Part shown: piece after piece, positions 1 to 7,654 of the stretch
Layout: each line of letters starts with the position of its first letter
Position numbering within the stretch: the first letter of the stretch is position 1
From: a virus
Virus record (IMG/VR): IMGVR_UViG_3300028650_000126
Span: 1 to 20,635 of that record
Strand: one strand, 5' to 3'
DNA length: 20,635 bases
Notes under the pieces: model-generated
Seen by the model: only the letters and a program-made list of their open reading frames with translations
What the model was told of the DNA's origin: nothing
Database searches by the model: none
Made by a program: the position numbers and the translations under genes

Positions 1-855
1 GGACATCCGTTCACGATTGCTACCTATCCTATATTGGATGGGAAGGTCATGGGATTCGGGTATTTCCATATTGACCAGCAGAAGTTCATAAACCGTTTGG
101 TTACGATGAATGACTTCCTCATACGCAATTCGGCCAAAGGAGTACTCCTTGTCCACAAGAAAGCCTTGGGGAGTAACTCGCCCGAAGAGTTTAAGAAAGC
201 TTGGGTAGACATGGATGGAGTTCTCGTGTGGGAGGGTGATGCAAATGTCCCAAAGCCGGAACAGCTTTCTACAAACACCACGAATATCGGTACAGATAGG
301 TTGCTTGAAATAGAGAAACAGATGATGGAAGATGTAAGCGGTGTCAGTGGTGCTATACAGGGAAAGACCCCCTACTCAGGCACCAGTGCTGCTTTGTACA
401 ACCAGCAGACCAGCAACTCCACAAACACCGTGAGTGGCCTTTTTCAAGTCTTCTCAAAGTTTATACGTGACGTGTCTGTAAAGAAACTAAAGAATATACA
501 GCAATTCTATGACCGCACGCGTAAGATCAACATTGCGGGTAAGTCGTATTCGGATGTAAACTACTACGATCCTGCGGAGGTAGGTGATCTGGAATTTAAT
601 GTCTCCGTTGAAGATGCCGCAGGCAGTCCGGTACACCGCATGGTTAACAACGACTTATTGATGCAGTTACTCGAGCAAGGACAAATCGATGTGGAGATGC
701 TTCTTGAAAATGGAGATTTCCCTTTTGCAGACCAACTCTTACAGTCCATACAACGGAAGAAGCAGGAGATGGCCGAGCAACAAATGCAACAAGGAGCTCA
801 GCAAGGAGGCCAACAAGAAGGCCAACAAGGTGGATCTGTTCCGCCACAAAATTAG
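1..855 (+). CDS. Phage portal protein, C-terminal part (5' end outside the window)
   Basis: The frame is open from the first base, so the start lies upstream; about 284 residues are visible. Portal proteins form the dodecameric ring at one capsid vertex through which DNA is packaged and ejected. Support: a helical segment rich in Gln, Ser and Thr near positions 300-440 (TPYSGTSAALYNQQTSNS), followed by a long helix with FIRDVSVKKLKNIQQFYDR, the usual layout of the portal stem and wing in Bacteroidetes phages. The C-terminal tail is a low-complexity Gln/Gly/Glu stretch (AQQGGQQEGQQGG), common at portal C-termini. It is the first gene of the co-directional structural run and the next gene starts four bases after its stop. 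TTG at 34 is only an internal codon. Portal identity is by recognition of family style, not by a search. Confidence 0.72.
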   Translation, partial: GHPFTIATYPILDGKVMGFGYFHIDQQKFINRLVTMNDFLIRNSAKGVLLVHKKALGSNSPEEFKKAWVDMDGVLVWEGDANVPKPEQLSTNTTNIGTDRLLEIEKQMMEDVSGVSGAIQGKTPYSGTSAALYNQQTSNSTNTVSGLFQVFSKFIRDVSVKKLKNIQQFYDRTRKINIAGKSYSDVNYYDPAEVGDLEFNVSVEDAAGSPVHRMVNNDLLMQLLEQGQIDVEMLLENGDFPFADQLLQSIQRKKQEMAEQQMQQGAQQGGQQEGQQGGSVPPQN

Positions 856-859
856 AATT

Positions 860-1369
860 ATGGGACTATTTGAAAACGAAATCACTGAAAAGAAGAAGAT
901 AGAAGTCTGCATCGTGATCTATGACGACGAAGTAATTTACGACGTAGAGAATCTTGTTGATAAGGGAATACGAGTAAAGAAACAACTCGATGCCTCTAGT
1001 GTGGTAGAAGCACAGCAGGCGGAGTACGAAAATGCTCAAGACCGTTCAATATTAATGCGCTCGTTAGCTCGTGGAAAAGGAAAACTACGCAACCTCCTCA
1101 CTTCTTATCTTGTCGACAATGGAACTTATGCAAAGGATAACACTCTGAAAGAGGAAAAGTCGCATACGATCTTCTGTCTTTCTTTTCCCTGCAACTGGAA
1201 AAGAGGACTCTTGGATGCACTGAAAGAGGAGATTCACGAATACCTCGTTCGCTCGGTGTTGTCAGACTTTGAACGCAATACGATGCCGGAGAACTCACAG
1301 ATCGACTTTGCACTGGCTGATGACAGCAGAAGTAATATACTGGGAATTATCCATAAGCGGAATAATTAG
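860..1369 (+). CDS. Small phage structural-module protein, unknown function (paralogue family member 1)
   Basis: 169 residues. ATG 860 is chosen because it follows the portal stop by four bases; the frame is open further upstream only as overlap with the portal gene. There is no signal peptide or membrane segment. The layout is: an N-terminal beta-rich part ending in EVIYDVENL (about residues 21-29); a Gln/Glu-rich helix; a helix with KLRNLLTSYL; a strand HTIFCLSFPCNW; then a long helix LLDALKEEIHEYLVRSVLSDF. The same order of elements recurs in the products of 3137-3610 and 3899-4447, so the three may be divergent duplicates. Its position directly after the portal suggests a head-tail connector or minor virion role, but this is inference and no known family was recognised. 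Confidence 0.8.
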   Translation: MGLFENEITEKKKIEVCIVIYDDEVIYDVENLVDKGIRVKKQLDASSVVEAQQAEYENAQDRSILMRSLARGKGKLRNLLTSYLVDNGTYAKDNTLKEEKSHTIFCLSFPCNWKRGLLDALKEEIHEYLVRSVLSDFERNTMPENSQIDFALADDSRSNILGIIHKRNN

Positions 1370-1393
1370 AACAAAACAAAATTTAGGATCACC

Positions 1394-1401
1394 TAACTTT
1401 G
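1394..1401 (+). promoter_or_regulatory. Possible Bacteroides-type -7 promoter element
   Basis: TAACTTTG matches the Bacteroidales -7 consensus TAnnTTTG and sits 18 bases before ATG 1420, in one of the few gaps of the structural run. No TTTG -33 element is seen at the expected distance upstream (about 1370-1375), so the match may be chance. Confidence 0.3.
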
Positions 1402-1419
1402 CACGAAAACAGAAACACA

Positions 1420-2016
1420 ATGGTAGGATTACTAGCAGGTGCCGCACTTTCTGCGGCAGGAAGTATATTTGGAGGCATAAGCGGACAAAAAACGGCTGAA
1501 AAGCAGACTGCACTCCTTGCGGCTCAAAAAGCCAATGAACAGGCTTACTATGATAAAAATTACAACGAAGACGTGTTCTCTACTTCTGATGCACAATCAG
1601 CAATGAAGTATGCCAGGGAACAGGCCGATAAGATTTTTAGAAAAGAAGCAGGTGCGGCAGCTGTAGCCGGAGCTACTACTGCTTCGGAATCTGCGGCAAA
1701 AGAACGTGCCAATGAGATGATCTCAAATACAGCGTCTGCGATTGCATCAACCGGTTCGTACAGAAAAGATTCTTTGGATGCCAACCATCTAGCACAGCAA
1801 AATAATTTTGCACAGCAGGAAATTGCCACCGAGGGAGCAAAGGGCAACGCAATAGCCGGTGCTACAAAAGGAGTTTTAGGAGCAGCGGGTAATATCTTCA
1901 TGGCATCCGACACATGGGGAAATCCCACACAGAATGCTACCAAGGTAGTAACCGGAAATTCCCCTAATGCAATAATCGGGAATCCTTATACATACGACAA
2001 TTCAACTTTAGTATAA
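1420..2016 (+). CDS. Putative DNA-ejection / internal virion protein (T7 gp14-like layout)
   Basis: 198 residues from ATG 1420; an in-frame TTG at 1399 is an alternative start but overlaps the possible -7 box. The N-terminus is a hydrophobic Gly/Ala stretch (VGLLAGAALSAAGSIFGG) followed by SGQKTAEKQ and a long Ala/Gln/Glu-rich helical body. A second Gly/Ala-rich hydrophobic patch lies near residues 150-170 (GATKGVLGAAGNIF). Size and order resemble T7 gp14 (196 residues): membrane-active N-terminus, SGQ motif, then Ala-rich amphipathic helices. In T7 that protein leaves the capsid and forms a channel in the host envelope. Here the assignment is inference from architecture; pilot-type proteins of other phages look alike. 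The next gene starts one base after the stop. Confidence 0.6.
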   Translation: MVGLLAGAALSAAGSIFGGISGQKTAEKQTALLAAQKANEQAYYDKNYNEDVFSTSDAQSAMKYAREQADKIFRKEAGAAAVAGATTASESAAKERANEMISNTASAIASTGSYRKDSLDANHLAQQNNFAQQEIATEGAKGNAIAGATKGVLGAAGNIFMASDTWGNPTQNATKVVTGNSPNAIIGNPYTYDNSTLV

Positions 2017-2017
2017 T

Positions 2018-3124
2018 ATGCTTGTACCGGATAATGAAGAGAAGAAAGCAGTTGCCACGAATCAGAATACAGTGCCTAGCCCTGTTAGGGACACTCCACT
2101 GCTTTCTGCGGATGAGGTAAACAAACCCGTTGACTCCTTCATAGGAGGGCTGACTGATATGTACGGAAATAATGCGTCTCCCCAGGCAGTCCCCGCCCCT
2201 CCTAAATATAAAAGTTTTGAAGATGTAGTTACCGACACTTGGAACAATAGGCCACAATCGCAGGTTGAGAAAGAACAGAAACAACTGAAAGCGAAAGGTG
2301 TAGCTTCTGCCATAACGGATGCCTTTACCAATCTTTCAAATCTCTATTTCACTAGTAAAGGTGCTCCGGATATGGGCGGCACTCAATATAGTAAACAGGT
2401 CTCCGACCAAGTTCAGAAGCAAAATGACTACCTTAAAAGATTACAGGAAGAACGTTTCAAAGCGATTTCGGATGCAAAGGTACAGGATGCAGCTTCAAAT
2501 AATTCATGGTACCGAGATATGGCAAAAGCCGGATATCAGAATTCAAATGCCAGACAGAATCTGCTTTTAGGTCAGGTCATGGATGCACAAAAGTTACGCC
2601 TGAAACAATCTTTCGACGTGCAGATGGCCAATGCCACCACTAACGAGAATAGAGTAAAAATAGCAGAGAAATATCAACAAGATAAAGAACTCTTGAAAAG
2701 AAGAAACGAACAGGAAATGAAAATGGCAGCCATCGGTCATCAAAACCGATTGTCAGAAGGCAGACAAAGTGCCGATCTGAGCTTACGTAACGGGGAGACA
2801 CTCAGTGCACTGAATAAAGGAAACAAGAGGAGTGGCACTTACCGTAGCATCACGGCTAGTGACGGAAGAAAATATGCGGTCGATAAGAATCTGGCTACAA
2901 CCATGGCTTATAACTATCTTGCCCAAAACAGCAAAAAGTTCGGAGCAGATGATCCGCTGAGCAGAATGGCAATGACCGCAGACTTAGAGGGGCTAGATGA
3001 GAAACAAATGGAGTTGGTCTTTTCAAAGATGTCTGCTGACCCCAATGCACTTAGAACGATTAAAGAATACGATACGATCAGTCGTGAGGGTTCGAAAAAA
3101 GAACTTACGGCAGGATGGAAATAA
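2018..3124 (+). CDS. Coiled-coil virion protein, putative internal/ejection protein
   Basis: 368 residues, with ATG 2018 one base after the previous stop, so probably translationally linked. The first 90 residues are Pro/Asn-rich and probably disordered. The middle (about 95-270) is a nearly continuous charged helix with many Gln, Lys and Glu, for example KQNDYLKRLQEERFKAI and KYQQDKELLKRRNEQEMKM, expected to form coiled coils. A Gly/Ser linker near 275-285 leads to a small helical C-terminal domain (LATTMAYNYLAQNSKKFG). There is no signal peptide, membrane helix or enzymatic motif. Its place directly after the gp14-like gene suggests a second ejection or internal core component. A scaffold or minor tail role cannot be excluded. 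Confidence 0.68.
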   Translation: MLVPDNEEKKAVATNQNTVPSPVRDTPLLSADEVNKPVDSFIGGLTDMYGNNASPQAVPAPPKYKSFEDVVTDTWNNRPQSQVEKEQKQLKAKGVASAITDAFTNLSNLYFTSKGAPDMGGTQYSKQVSDQVQKQNDYLKRLQEERFKAISDAKVQDAASNNSWYRDMAKAGYQNSNARQNLLLGQVMDAQKLRLKQSFDVQMANATTNENRVKIAEKYQQDKELLKRRNEQEMKMAAIGHQNRLSEGRQSADLSLRNGETLSALNKGNKRSGTYRSITASDGRKYAVDKNLATTMAYNYLAQNSKKFGADDPLSRMAMTADLEGLDEKQMELVFSKMSADPNALRTIKEYDTISREGSKKELTAGWK

Positions 3125-3136
3125 AACGAATAGAGA

Positions 3137-3610
3137 ATGACAGTAGATTTATCCTTATCACAGTTGCTGGATAGCTTGAAAAGAGAAAGTCGTTTCGTAG
3201 CAAGAGTATCCCTCAAGAAGGACCAAACTCCTGCTTATGACATCGCAAAGATAACCGGGCAGGAAAGCGAATTGCTCTCTTCTTATATCGTGTTAGCAGT
3301 AAGTGAGCTAAAGGCTCTTCTTACTACACTGATCGATGAGAATGTAAACACTGGCGGCACGTATGAGATTTCTCTATCAAGAGTCTTTGGAGATGCTCGG
3401 ATGAGCTCGTTAACCGAAGCAATCAAAGCTTATGTCGCAGCAAGGGTACTCGAGTTATTCTATCAAATCAGCTATCCCGAGTGCACAGAACCTTTGAAGA
3501 ATAGAGTCACTCTCTTGACAGAATCGATAAGACGTATCGCTTTCGGGAAAAATAAGATCGACACAGTAAGTAATCTAGGATACTCAAAATGGAGCACAAA
3601 GAGAACATAG
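3137..3610 (+). CDS. Small phage structural-module protein, unknown function (paralogue family member 2)
   Basis: 157 residues. ATG 3137 lies 12 bases after the previous stop and the end overlaps the next gene by 22 bases. The element order matches the products of 860-1369 and 3899-4447: N-terminal strands with PAYDIAKI (compare VIYDV and LLYDV), a helix with ELKALLTTLI, a strand TYEISLSRVFG, a long helix LTEAIKAYVAARVLELFYQI, then a final helix ending in ESIRRIAFGK. The repeated layout in three genes of one cluster argues for divergent duplicates forming a complex or ring. No known family was recognised; a connector or minor virion role is inferred from position only. Confidence 0.75.
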   Translation: MTVDLSLSQLLDSLKRESRFVARVSLKKDQTPAYDIAKITGQESELLSSYIVLAVSELKALLTTLIDENVNTGGTYEISLSRVFGDARMSSLTEAIKAYVAARVLELFYQISYPECTEPLKNRVTLLTESIRRIAFGKNKIDTVSNLGYSKWSTKRT

Positions 3611-3897
3611 AAGATGACAAGCCTAAAAGCGAAGTCAAACGAGGAAAGAACAAAGCCAACATCATCCTGAAAGAAGGAATGATCGCATTCTGTGAAGGTA
3701 ATATGGAAACGTTCAACAAGGCTTTCAAAGATTTGAAAGACAAGGATAAATGTGACGTATATCTGAAAGCACTCGGCTATTGTCTACCCTCTATAAAAGC
3801 AGTGGATTTTACCGACAAGACAGACGGAATAGCAAATTCATTGAAGAAAAGAATTTCTTCGCTAATTAATGCAGACGAAACTAATAATACGAAATAA
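3589..3897 (+). CDS. Small protein resembling Bacteroidetes terminase-small-subunit/DUF5681-type proteins
   Basis: 102 residues, starting inside the preceding gene (22-base overlap) and ending one base before the next start. The N-terminus is basic (KSEVKRGKNKANIILKEGM). It is followed by MIAFCEGNMETFNKAFKDL and then KDKCDVYLKALGYCLPSIKA. That last pattern recalls the common end of small terminase-like proteins of Bacteroidetes phages, where a basic GxKNK-type segment is followed by L-x-x-K-D-x-x-D-x-Y-x-K-L-x-x-Y-x-L-P. The resemblance is from memory and not verified. If right, the gene is out of place, since small terminase genes usually lie beside the large subunit ahead of the portal. Otherwise it is a small helical DNA-binding or virion protein. 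Confidence 0.55.
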   Translation: MEHKENIEDDKPKSEVKRGKNKANIILKEGMIAFCEGNMETFNKAFKDLKDKDKCDVYLKALGYCLPSIKAVDFTDKTDGIANSLKKRISSLINADETNNTK

Positions 3898-3898
3898 C

Positions 3899-4447
3899 AT
3901 GGCAAATACAGGTTCACAAATCGATTCGGGACAGACGGTCAGCATCAAGCTGTACAAGTCTGAACTGTTGTATGACGTATACAATGAAACGAACATATCG
4001 GGTAACGCAAAGTTCACCGGTGACAATTCACAGTTCATCTATTACATGAAAGCGAATGGAGAAACACAGACGGTAGACAAGATGCTGCGGTGTTTGTACA
4101 AGAGCACAGAGGAATTAAAAGCTTTTCTGCTACCCTATTTAGCTTCTCCTTCTTCGGAATCCACCACCAGTGAGGAACGCTTTAATATATTGGGTGACGT
4201 GACAGGCGACGACGATTTCATGGAGATAAAGATGAATGTCTCTAAACGACTCAACAAATCAATGTTGGACAGTATTTGTCAATTGGCTCATCGATTTATC
4301 TATCTGGAGATGCTAGTGGACTGGATGCGTAGCGTAAAGCCCGACGAATGTACCGGATATATGAACGAAATGTCAGTGATTTCGTCCTCTCTACGCTCCT
4401 GCTTCTTCAAGCTACCACCCAATAGACCCACTCATTCAAACGCGTAA
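3899..4447 (+). CDS. Small phage structural-module protein, unknown function (paralogue family member 3)
   Basis: 182 residues. ATG 3899 is preferred over an in-frame ATG at 3869 because it begins one base after the previous stop. The order is: strands VSIKLYKSELLYDVYNE; strand QFIYYMKANG; helix MLRCLYKSTEELKAFLLPYL; acidic loop and strand FMEIKMNVSKRL; long helix MLDSICQLAHRFIYLEMLVDWM; and a last helix near SVISSSLRSCFFK. This is the same plan as 860-1369 and 3137-3610. It is the last small gene before the tail fibre (two-base gap), so an adaptor between the neck and the fibre is a reasonable guess. There is no membrane segment, catalytic motif or recognised family. Confidence 0.75.
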   Translation: MANTGSQIDSGQTVSIKLYKSELLYDVYNETNISGNAKFTGDNSQFIYYMKANGETQTVDKMLRCLYKSTEELKAFLLPYLASPSSESTTSEERFNILGDVTGDDDFMEIKMNVSKRLNKSMLDSICQLAHRFIYLEMLVDWMRSVKPDECTGYMNEMSVISSSLRSCFFKLPPNRPTHSNA

Positions 4448-4449
4448 CT

Positions 4450-7074
4450 ATGATATACACTATTTATAAAGGCACAGGCTTCTCCATTAAATGGAGAATT
4501 ACCAGAAAGGGAAGACTCCTGCCACTCGATTTCAGACTGGAGGGGATAAGGGTCAAACTATTTGTCTGCACAAATGGAAACATGACCCCACTCAACTTCG
4601 AGATTACGGATAAAGGCGAAGTCAGCTTTGCGATCCTTGCAAATTCTTTTGGTGTAGGGGTTTATAACTTGTATCTGATCTGGGAGGATAAGGCTTCTAA
4701 AAAAGGAGAAGCGTTTGAGAAGGAAGCATTTATACTCACAGACGATGCAACCGATACCGATTCCAATGGATGCTACTATTTTAGTACCGAAGTTCCGTGT
4801 GTGGCCATGGATGGCCTTTCTGCTTATGATCTCTATGTACTGGACGGTGGAGGACTTACCCTGCAAGAGTGGATTCTTAGCACGGTAAGCAGTGCAAAGA
4901 ACGAACTCGATAGAATTGCGGCTGAAAAAGAAAGAGTCTCGGCGGAAAGCACGAGAAAGACGCAGGAAGAATCCCGTGTAATCAATGAAAATACGAGGAT
5001 TTTGTCTGAAAACGACAGAACAGCAAAGGAAATAGCAAGAGTCAGTGCCGAAAATAACAGAGAAATACAGGAGAAGGCAAGAAAAAGTTCTACCGATACT
5101 GCACTCTCCAATGTAAATGCAGCGATATCCAATGTAAACAACCTTACCGAATTGGTAAACGACATGTTCACTTACGGATATTTGTTCAGTAACATTCTAA
5201 CTAGTATTGAACCACCTGATTTTGTAGGAAGTATAGGAAAATATTTCTGCATCACTCAGATTCCCGGAGTCTATGCGTGGGCTAACAGCACCGAAGTAAA
5301 CGAAGGAGAAATAGCCTTTCTCGTTTATTCGAAAGATACGGAAACTAGTACTGCGACATGGCAAAAAGGGTCTATTAAGGTAACTTCACCGATAGGGACT
5401 GCAATAACCGAATTAAATGCGGATGTAGAAGCTATACAAGGCACACTAGTAGATACTACTTCTACTACCACGCAGGATACAACACTTGCTCCTGCTGCTA
5501 TGGGCTCATCTCCGACCTCTACGGGCATGTACTACTGGAATACGATATTCGTAGGATTATCTAATGTAAAGAAGATATCATTTAAGGCGCTCGTGGGTAC
5601 AACACGAATAGCTATAATAGATATAACCACACATGCCGTCATAACTCTATTATACACGCTCACTAACACCTCGGAAGAGGCGGGCAGCACCAAAATAGTA
5701 ACGCTTTTGGATGCGGTGTCATTGACTGCTTCACAGGCTATTGCCATATCTGGTAGCTTCTATTATGGATCGTCAACGGGTGACACTATGAAAGATTCGG
5801 GTGGTGGGACAACTGCGAGTTATGCGGCAGCGTATTCGGTTATCACGCAGGAAACTGTTACCGTTACGACTAAGGGGCTAACAAACAGTGTGGCGGAGAT
5901 CGAAAACAGACTCGTAGTCGTAGAAGATACAGTCCTCGAAAAAGAATATATAAGACTTTTCTCGGATTATTTTTCCGAAAAAGATAGTACAAAATGGTCG
6001 TATGTAGGCATTTGGAATCTATCGCAGGGAGGAGTAACCACCGCAGGAGTAGGGAATACTACGTACATGCAATGCACGAATGTATATCACGCGGATAACA
6101 GATTTATGCGTGCAAAGGTACTTATGCAGAGTAATACTGTTTTAAAGATTCCCGTGATCTATGGGGGCATAAATGCGGGGGAAGGGGCAAGCTGCTTCAC
6201 CGTAGACTTCTACGCAAAAAAACTTGCTATACACAGTGTCGGTTCGGGCTTAGATACGCAATGCACATCTACCGGCTACAATTCTGCTTATCTTGAATCG
6301 ATCGATATCCCTACCGAGGCCATCGGTAGCCGGGAGTACATTATAGAAATCTATAAAAAGGGCACTACAAGTACTATAAGATTGCTTGATACTCTTACTG
6401 GTACGCACTTGGAAATCTCGCATACTGGCTGGGGCGCAGGTAGACAAAATCAGAATTACGCGTTCTATACAGAATCAGGAACACCCCCTGTGTTTTTAAG
6501 CTTCGAAGTGTACGCACTATATAATCCCGACGTCGTATTTGCAGGCGACAGCATAACAGAAGGCGTTTATGTTTATGACCGTGCCAAGAGATATGCGGAG
6601 TTATTTAGATCGGAAAATCCTACAAAAAAAGTGATGATCTCCGCGAGAGGCGGAGATGACATACACGGGGTAGTGAGTAAATTCACATCTGAATATAACA
6701 TATATAAGCCCAAGATTATATGCGTACTTATAGGGGCTAATGGCGGAAATACGCTAACAGACTTGCAAATTTTAAAAGCTAAATGCGATGCCATAGGCTC
6801 TACTTTAATACTTCATTATAGGACGTGCCAGCAAAACGGGAATTCACATATAGCGGGCAATACTATGATTGCTGCCGTAGGCGTAAATGGCGCACGATTT
6901 GACAAAGCTACCGCCCTATTAAATGATCCTGGCGACGCCTCTACTACGGTAGATGGAACGAACGTAAGATATAATCCATCTTTATACGAAGATGGCGGAT
7001 TGCACCCGAATGCGTTAGGAGACCAAGCGATGTTTAACCGTCTTCGAATAGACACCCCCGAATTATATTTTTAA
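4450..7074 (+). CDS. Tail fibre/spike (receptor-binding protein) with C-terminal SGNH/GDSL hydrolase domain
   Basis: 874 residues. The first 110 residues form a beta-rich anchor-like domain typical of Bacteroidetes phage fibres and BppU-like baseplate proteins (GTGFSIKWRITRKGRLLPLD). A strongly charged coiled coil follows at about 145-215, a stalk expected to trimerise. Beta-rich Ser/Thr regions then run to about residue 690. The last 180 residues are an SGNH hydrolase: block I FAGDSITEG with candidate nucleophile Ser701, block III LIGANGGN (Gly762, Asn764), and block V DGGLHPNALG (Asp848, His852). Such fibre-borne domains commonly deacetylate or deacylate capsule or O-antigen sugars during adsorption. 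It is the largest structural gene and sits just before the lysis cassette. The exact substrate is unknown. Block V has one extra Gly between Asp and His compared with the usual DxxH spacing. Confidence 0.85.
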   Translation: MIYTIYKGTGFSIKWRITRKGRLLPLDFRLEGIRVKLFVCTNGNMTPLNFEITDKGEVSFAILANSFGVGVYNLYLIWEDKASKKGEAFEKEAFILTDDATDTDSNGCYYFSTEVPCVAMDGLSAYDLYVLDGGGLTLQEWILSTVSSAKNELDRIAAEKERVSAESTRKTQEESRVINENTRILSENDRTAKEIARVSAENNREIQEKARKSSTDTALSNVNAAISNVNNLTELVNDMFTYGYLFSNILTSIEPPDFVGSIGKYFCITQIPGVYAWANSTEVNEGEIAFLVYSKDTETSTATWQKGSIKVTSPIGTAITELNADVEAIQGTLVDTTSTTTQDTTLAPAAMGSSPTSTGMYYWNTIFVGLSNVKKISFKALVGTTRIAIIDITTHAVITLLYTLTNTSEEAGSTKIVTLLDAVSLTASQAIAISGSFYYGSSTGDTMKDSGGGTTASYAAAYSVITQETVTVTTKGLTNSVAEIENRLVVVEDTVLEKEYIRLFSDYFSEKDSTKWSYVGIWNLSQGGVTTAGVGNTTYMQCTNVYHADNRFMRAKVLMQSNTVLKIPVIYGGINAGEGASCFTVDFYAKKLAIHSVGSGLDTQCTSTGYNSAYLESIDIPTEAIGSREYIIEIYKKGTTSTIRLLDTLTGTHLEISHTGWGAGRQNQNYAFYTESGTPPVFLSFEVYALYNPDVVFAGDSITEGVYVYDRAKRYAELFRSENPTKKVMISARGGDDIHGVVSKFTSEYNIYKPKIICVLIGANGGNTLTDLQILKAKCDAIGSTLILHYRTCQQNGNSHIAGNTMIAAVGVNGARFDKATALLNDPGDASTTVDGTNVRYNPSLYEDGGLHPNALGDQAMFNRLRIDTPELYF

Positions 7075-7151
7075 AATTGCTGCGTTTGACTTTCGCTGTA
7101 AAAGGGGAGTTAACGGGCGTTATTGGGCACAAAAAGCAAGTAACAGAGAAC

Positions 7152-7193
7152 ATGAAGAAATATAACATATTCCACATTTTAGATTTTGTGTGA
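7152..7193 (+). CDS. Possible 13-residue leader peptide overlapping the holin start
   Basis: ATG 7152 opens a short frame (MKKYNIFHILDFV) whose TGA shares its last base with the holin ATG at 7193, giving a TGATG junction typical of translational coupling. It lies in a 118-base gap between fibre and holin. It could set holin translation or timing, but such short frames also occur by chance. Confidence 0.25.
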   Translation: MKKYNIFHILDFV

Positions 7194-7654
7194 TGGAGAA
7201 ATTTAAAGAAACGATTAAACCATTTTTGGCGTGTCTGTTGAGTATGTTAGCACCGATTAGATTCAACATACTTGCCATGACAATACTACTGCTCATCAAC
7301 TTCCTTTTCGGATTAGCTTCTGACCTCTCGGCAGGCGAGAAATGGAATAAAAAGAAAGCGGCAAGATTCTTCTTGGAAGCCTTATGCTTTTTTCTGCTCA
7401 TTTTGGCAATGTACGGAATTGGATATTTCCAAGGAGAGGCTGAAAAAGCAAGACAGGCAGTCGTCCTAATTGGATGGGTTGCATGTTGGTTTTATGGAGT
7501 TAACATAAGCCGTAATGGGGAGATCGCATTCCGTGGGCGGACATTTGGAAAAATATGCGGATTCTTCTACTTCATCTTGTCCATGAAGGTAGTAGATCGA
7601 ATTCCATACTTAAATGAATTTTTAAAAAAAGATAAAAAGGAGGACATTAAATGA
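7193..7654 (+). CDS. Holin (multi-helix phage holin family)
   Basis: 153 residues from ATG 7193; a GTG directly before it is a less likely start. Hydrophobic stretches, at about residues 10-45 (FLACLLSMLAPIRFNILAMT), 65-85 (LEALCFFLLILAMYGIGYF), 95-110 (AVVLIGWVACWFYGV) and 125-135, give three to four membrane helices. The C-terminus is short and very basic/acidic (FLKKDKKEDIK). This fits the holin families common in Bacteroidetes phages, which open the inner membrane at a set time so that an endolysin without its own signal can reach the cell wall. The stop overlaps the lysozyme start (ATGA), and that lysozyme has no signal peptide, supporting the role. Confidence 0.82.
   Translation: MEKFKETIKPFLACLLSMLAPIRFNILAMTILLLINFLFGLASDLSAGEKWNKKKAARFFLEALCFFLLILAMYGIGYFQGEAEKARQAVVLIGWVACWFYGVNISRNGEIAFRGRTFGKICGFFYFILSMKVVDRIPYLNEFLKKDKKEDIK

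Noticed and set aside
34-36. TTG as the start of the portal gene
   Set aside because: The frame is open upstream to the window edge and about 250 N-terminal residues of a portal would be missing; the gene is cut by the window.
1560-1943. 127-codon open frame on the - strand
   Set aside because: Antisense shadow of the Ala-rich ejection-type gene; composition is mirrored low complexity and no start context is seen.
4833-5171. 112-codon open frame on the - strand
   Set aside because: Ser/Leu/Phe-rich mirror of the charged coiled-coil part of the tail fibre.
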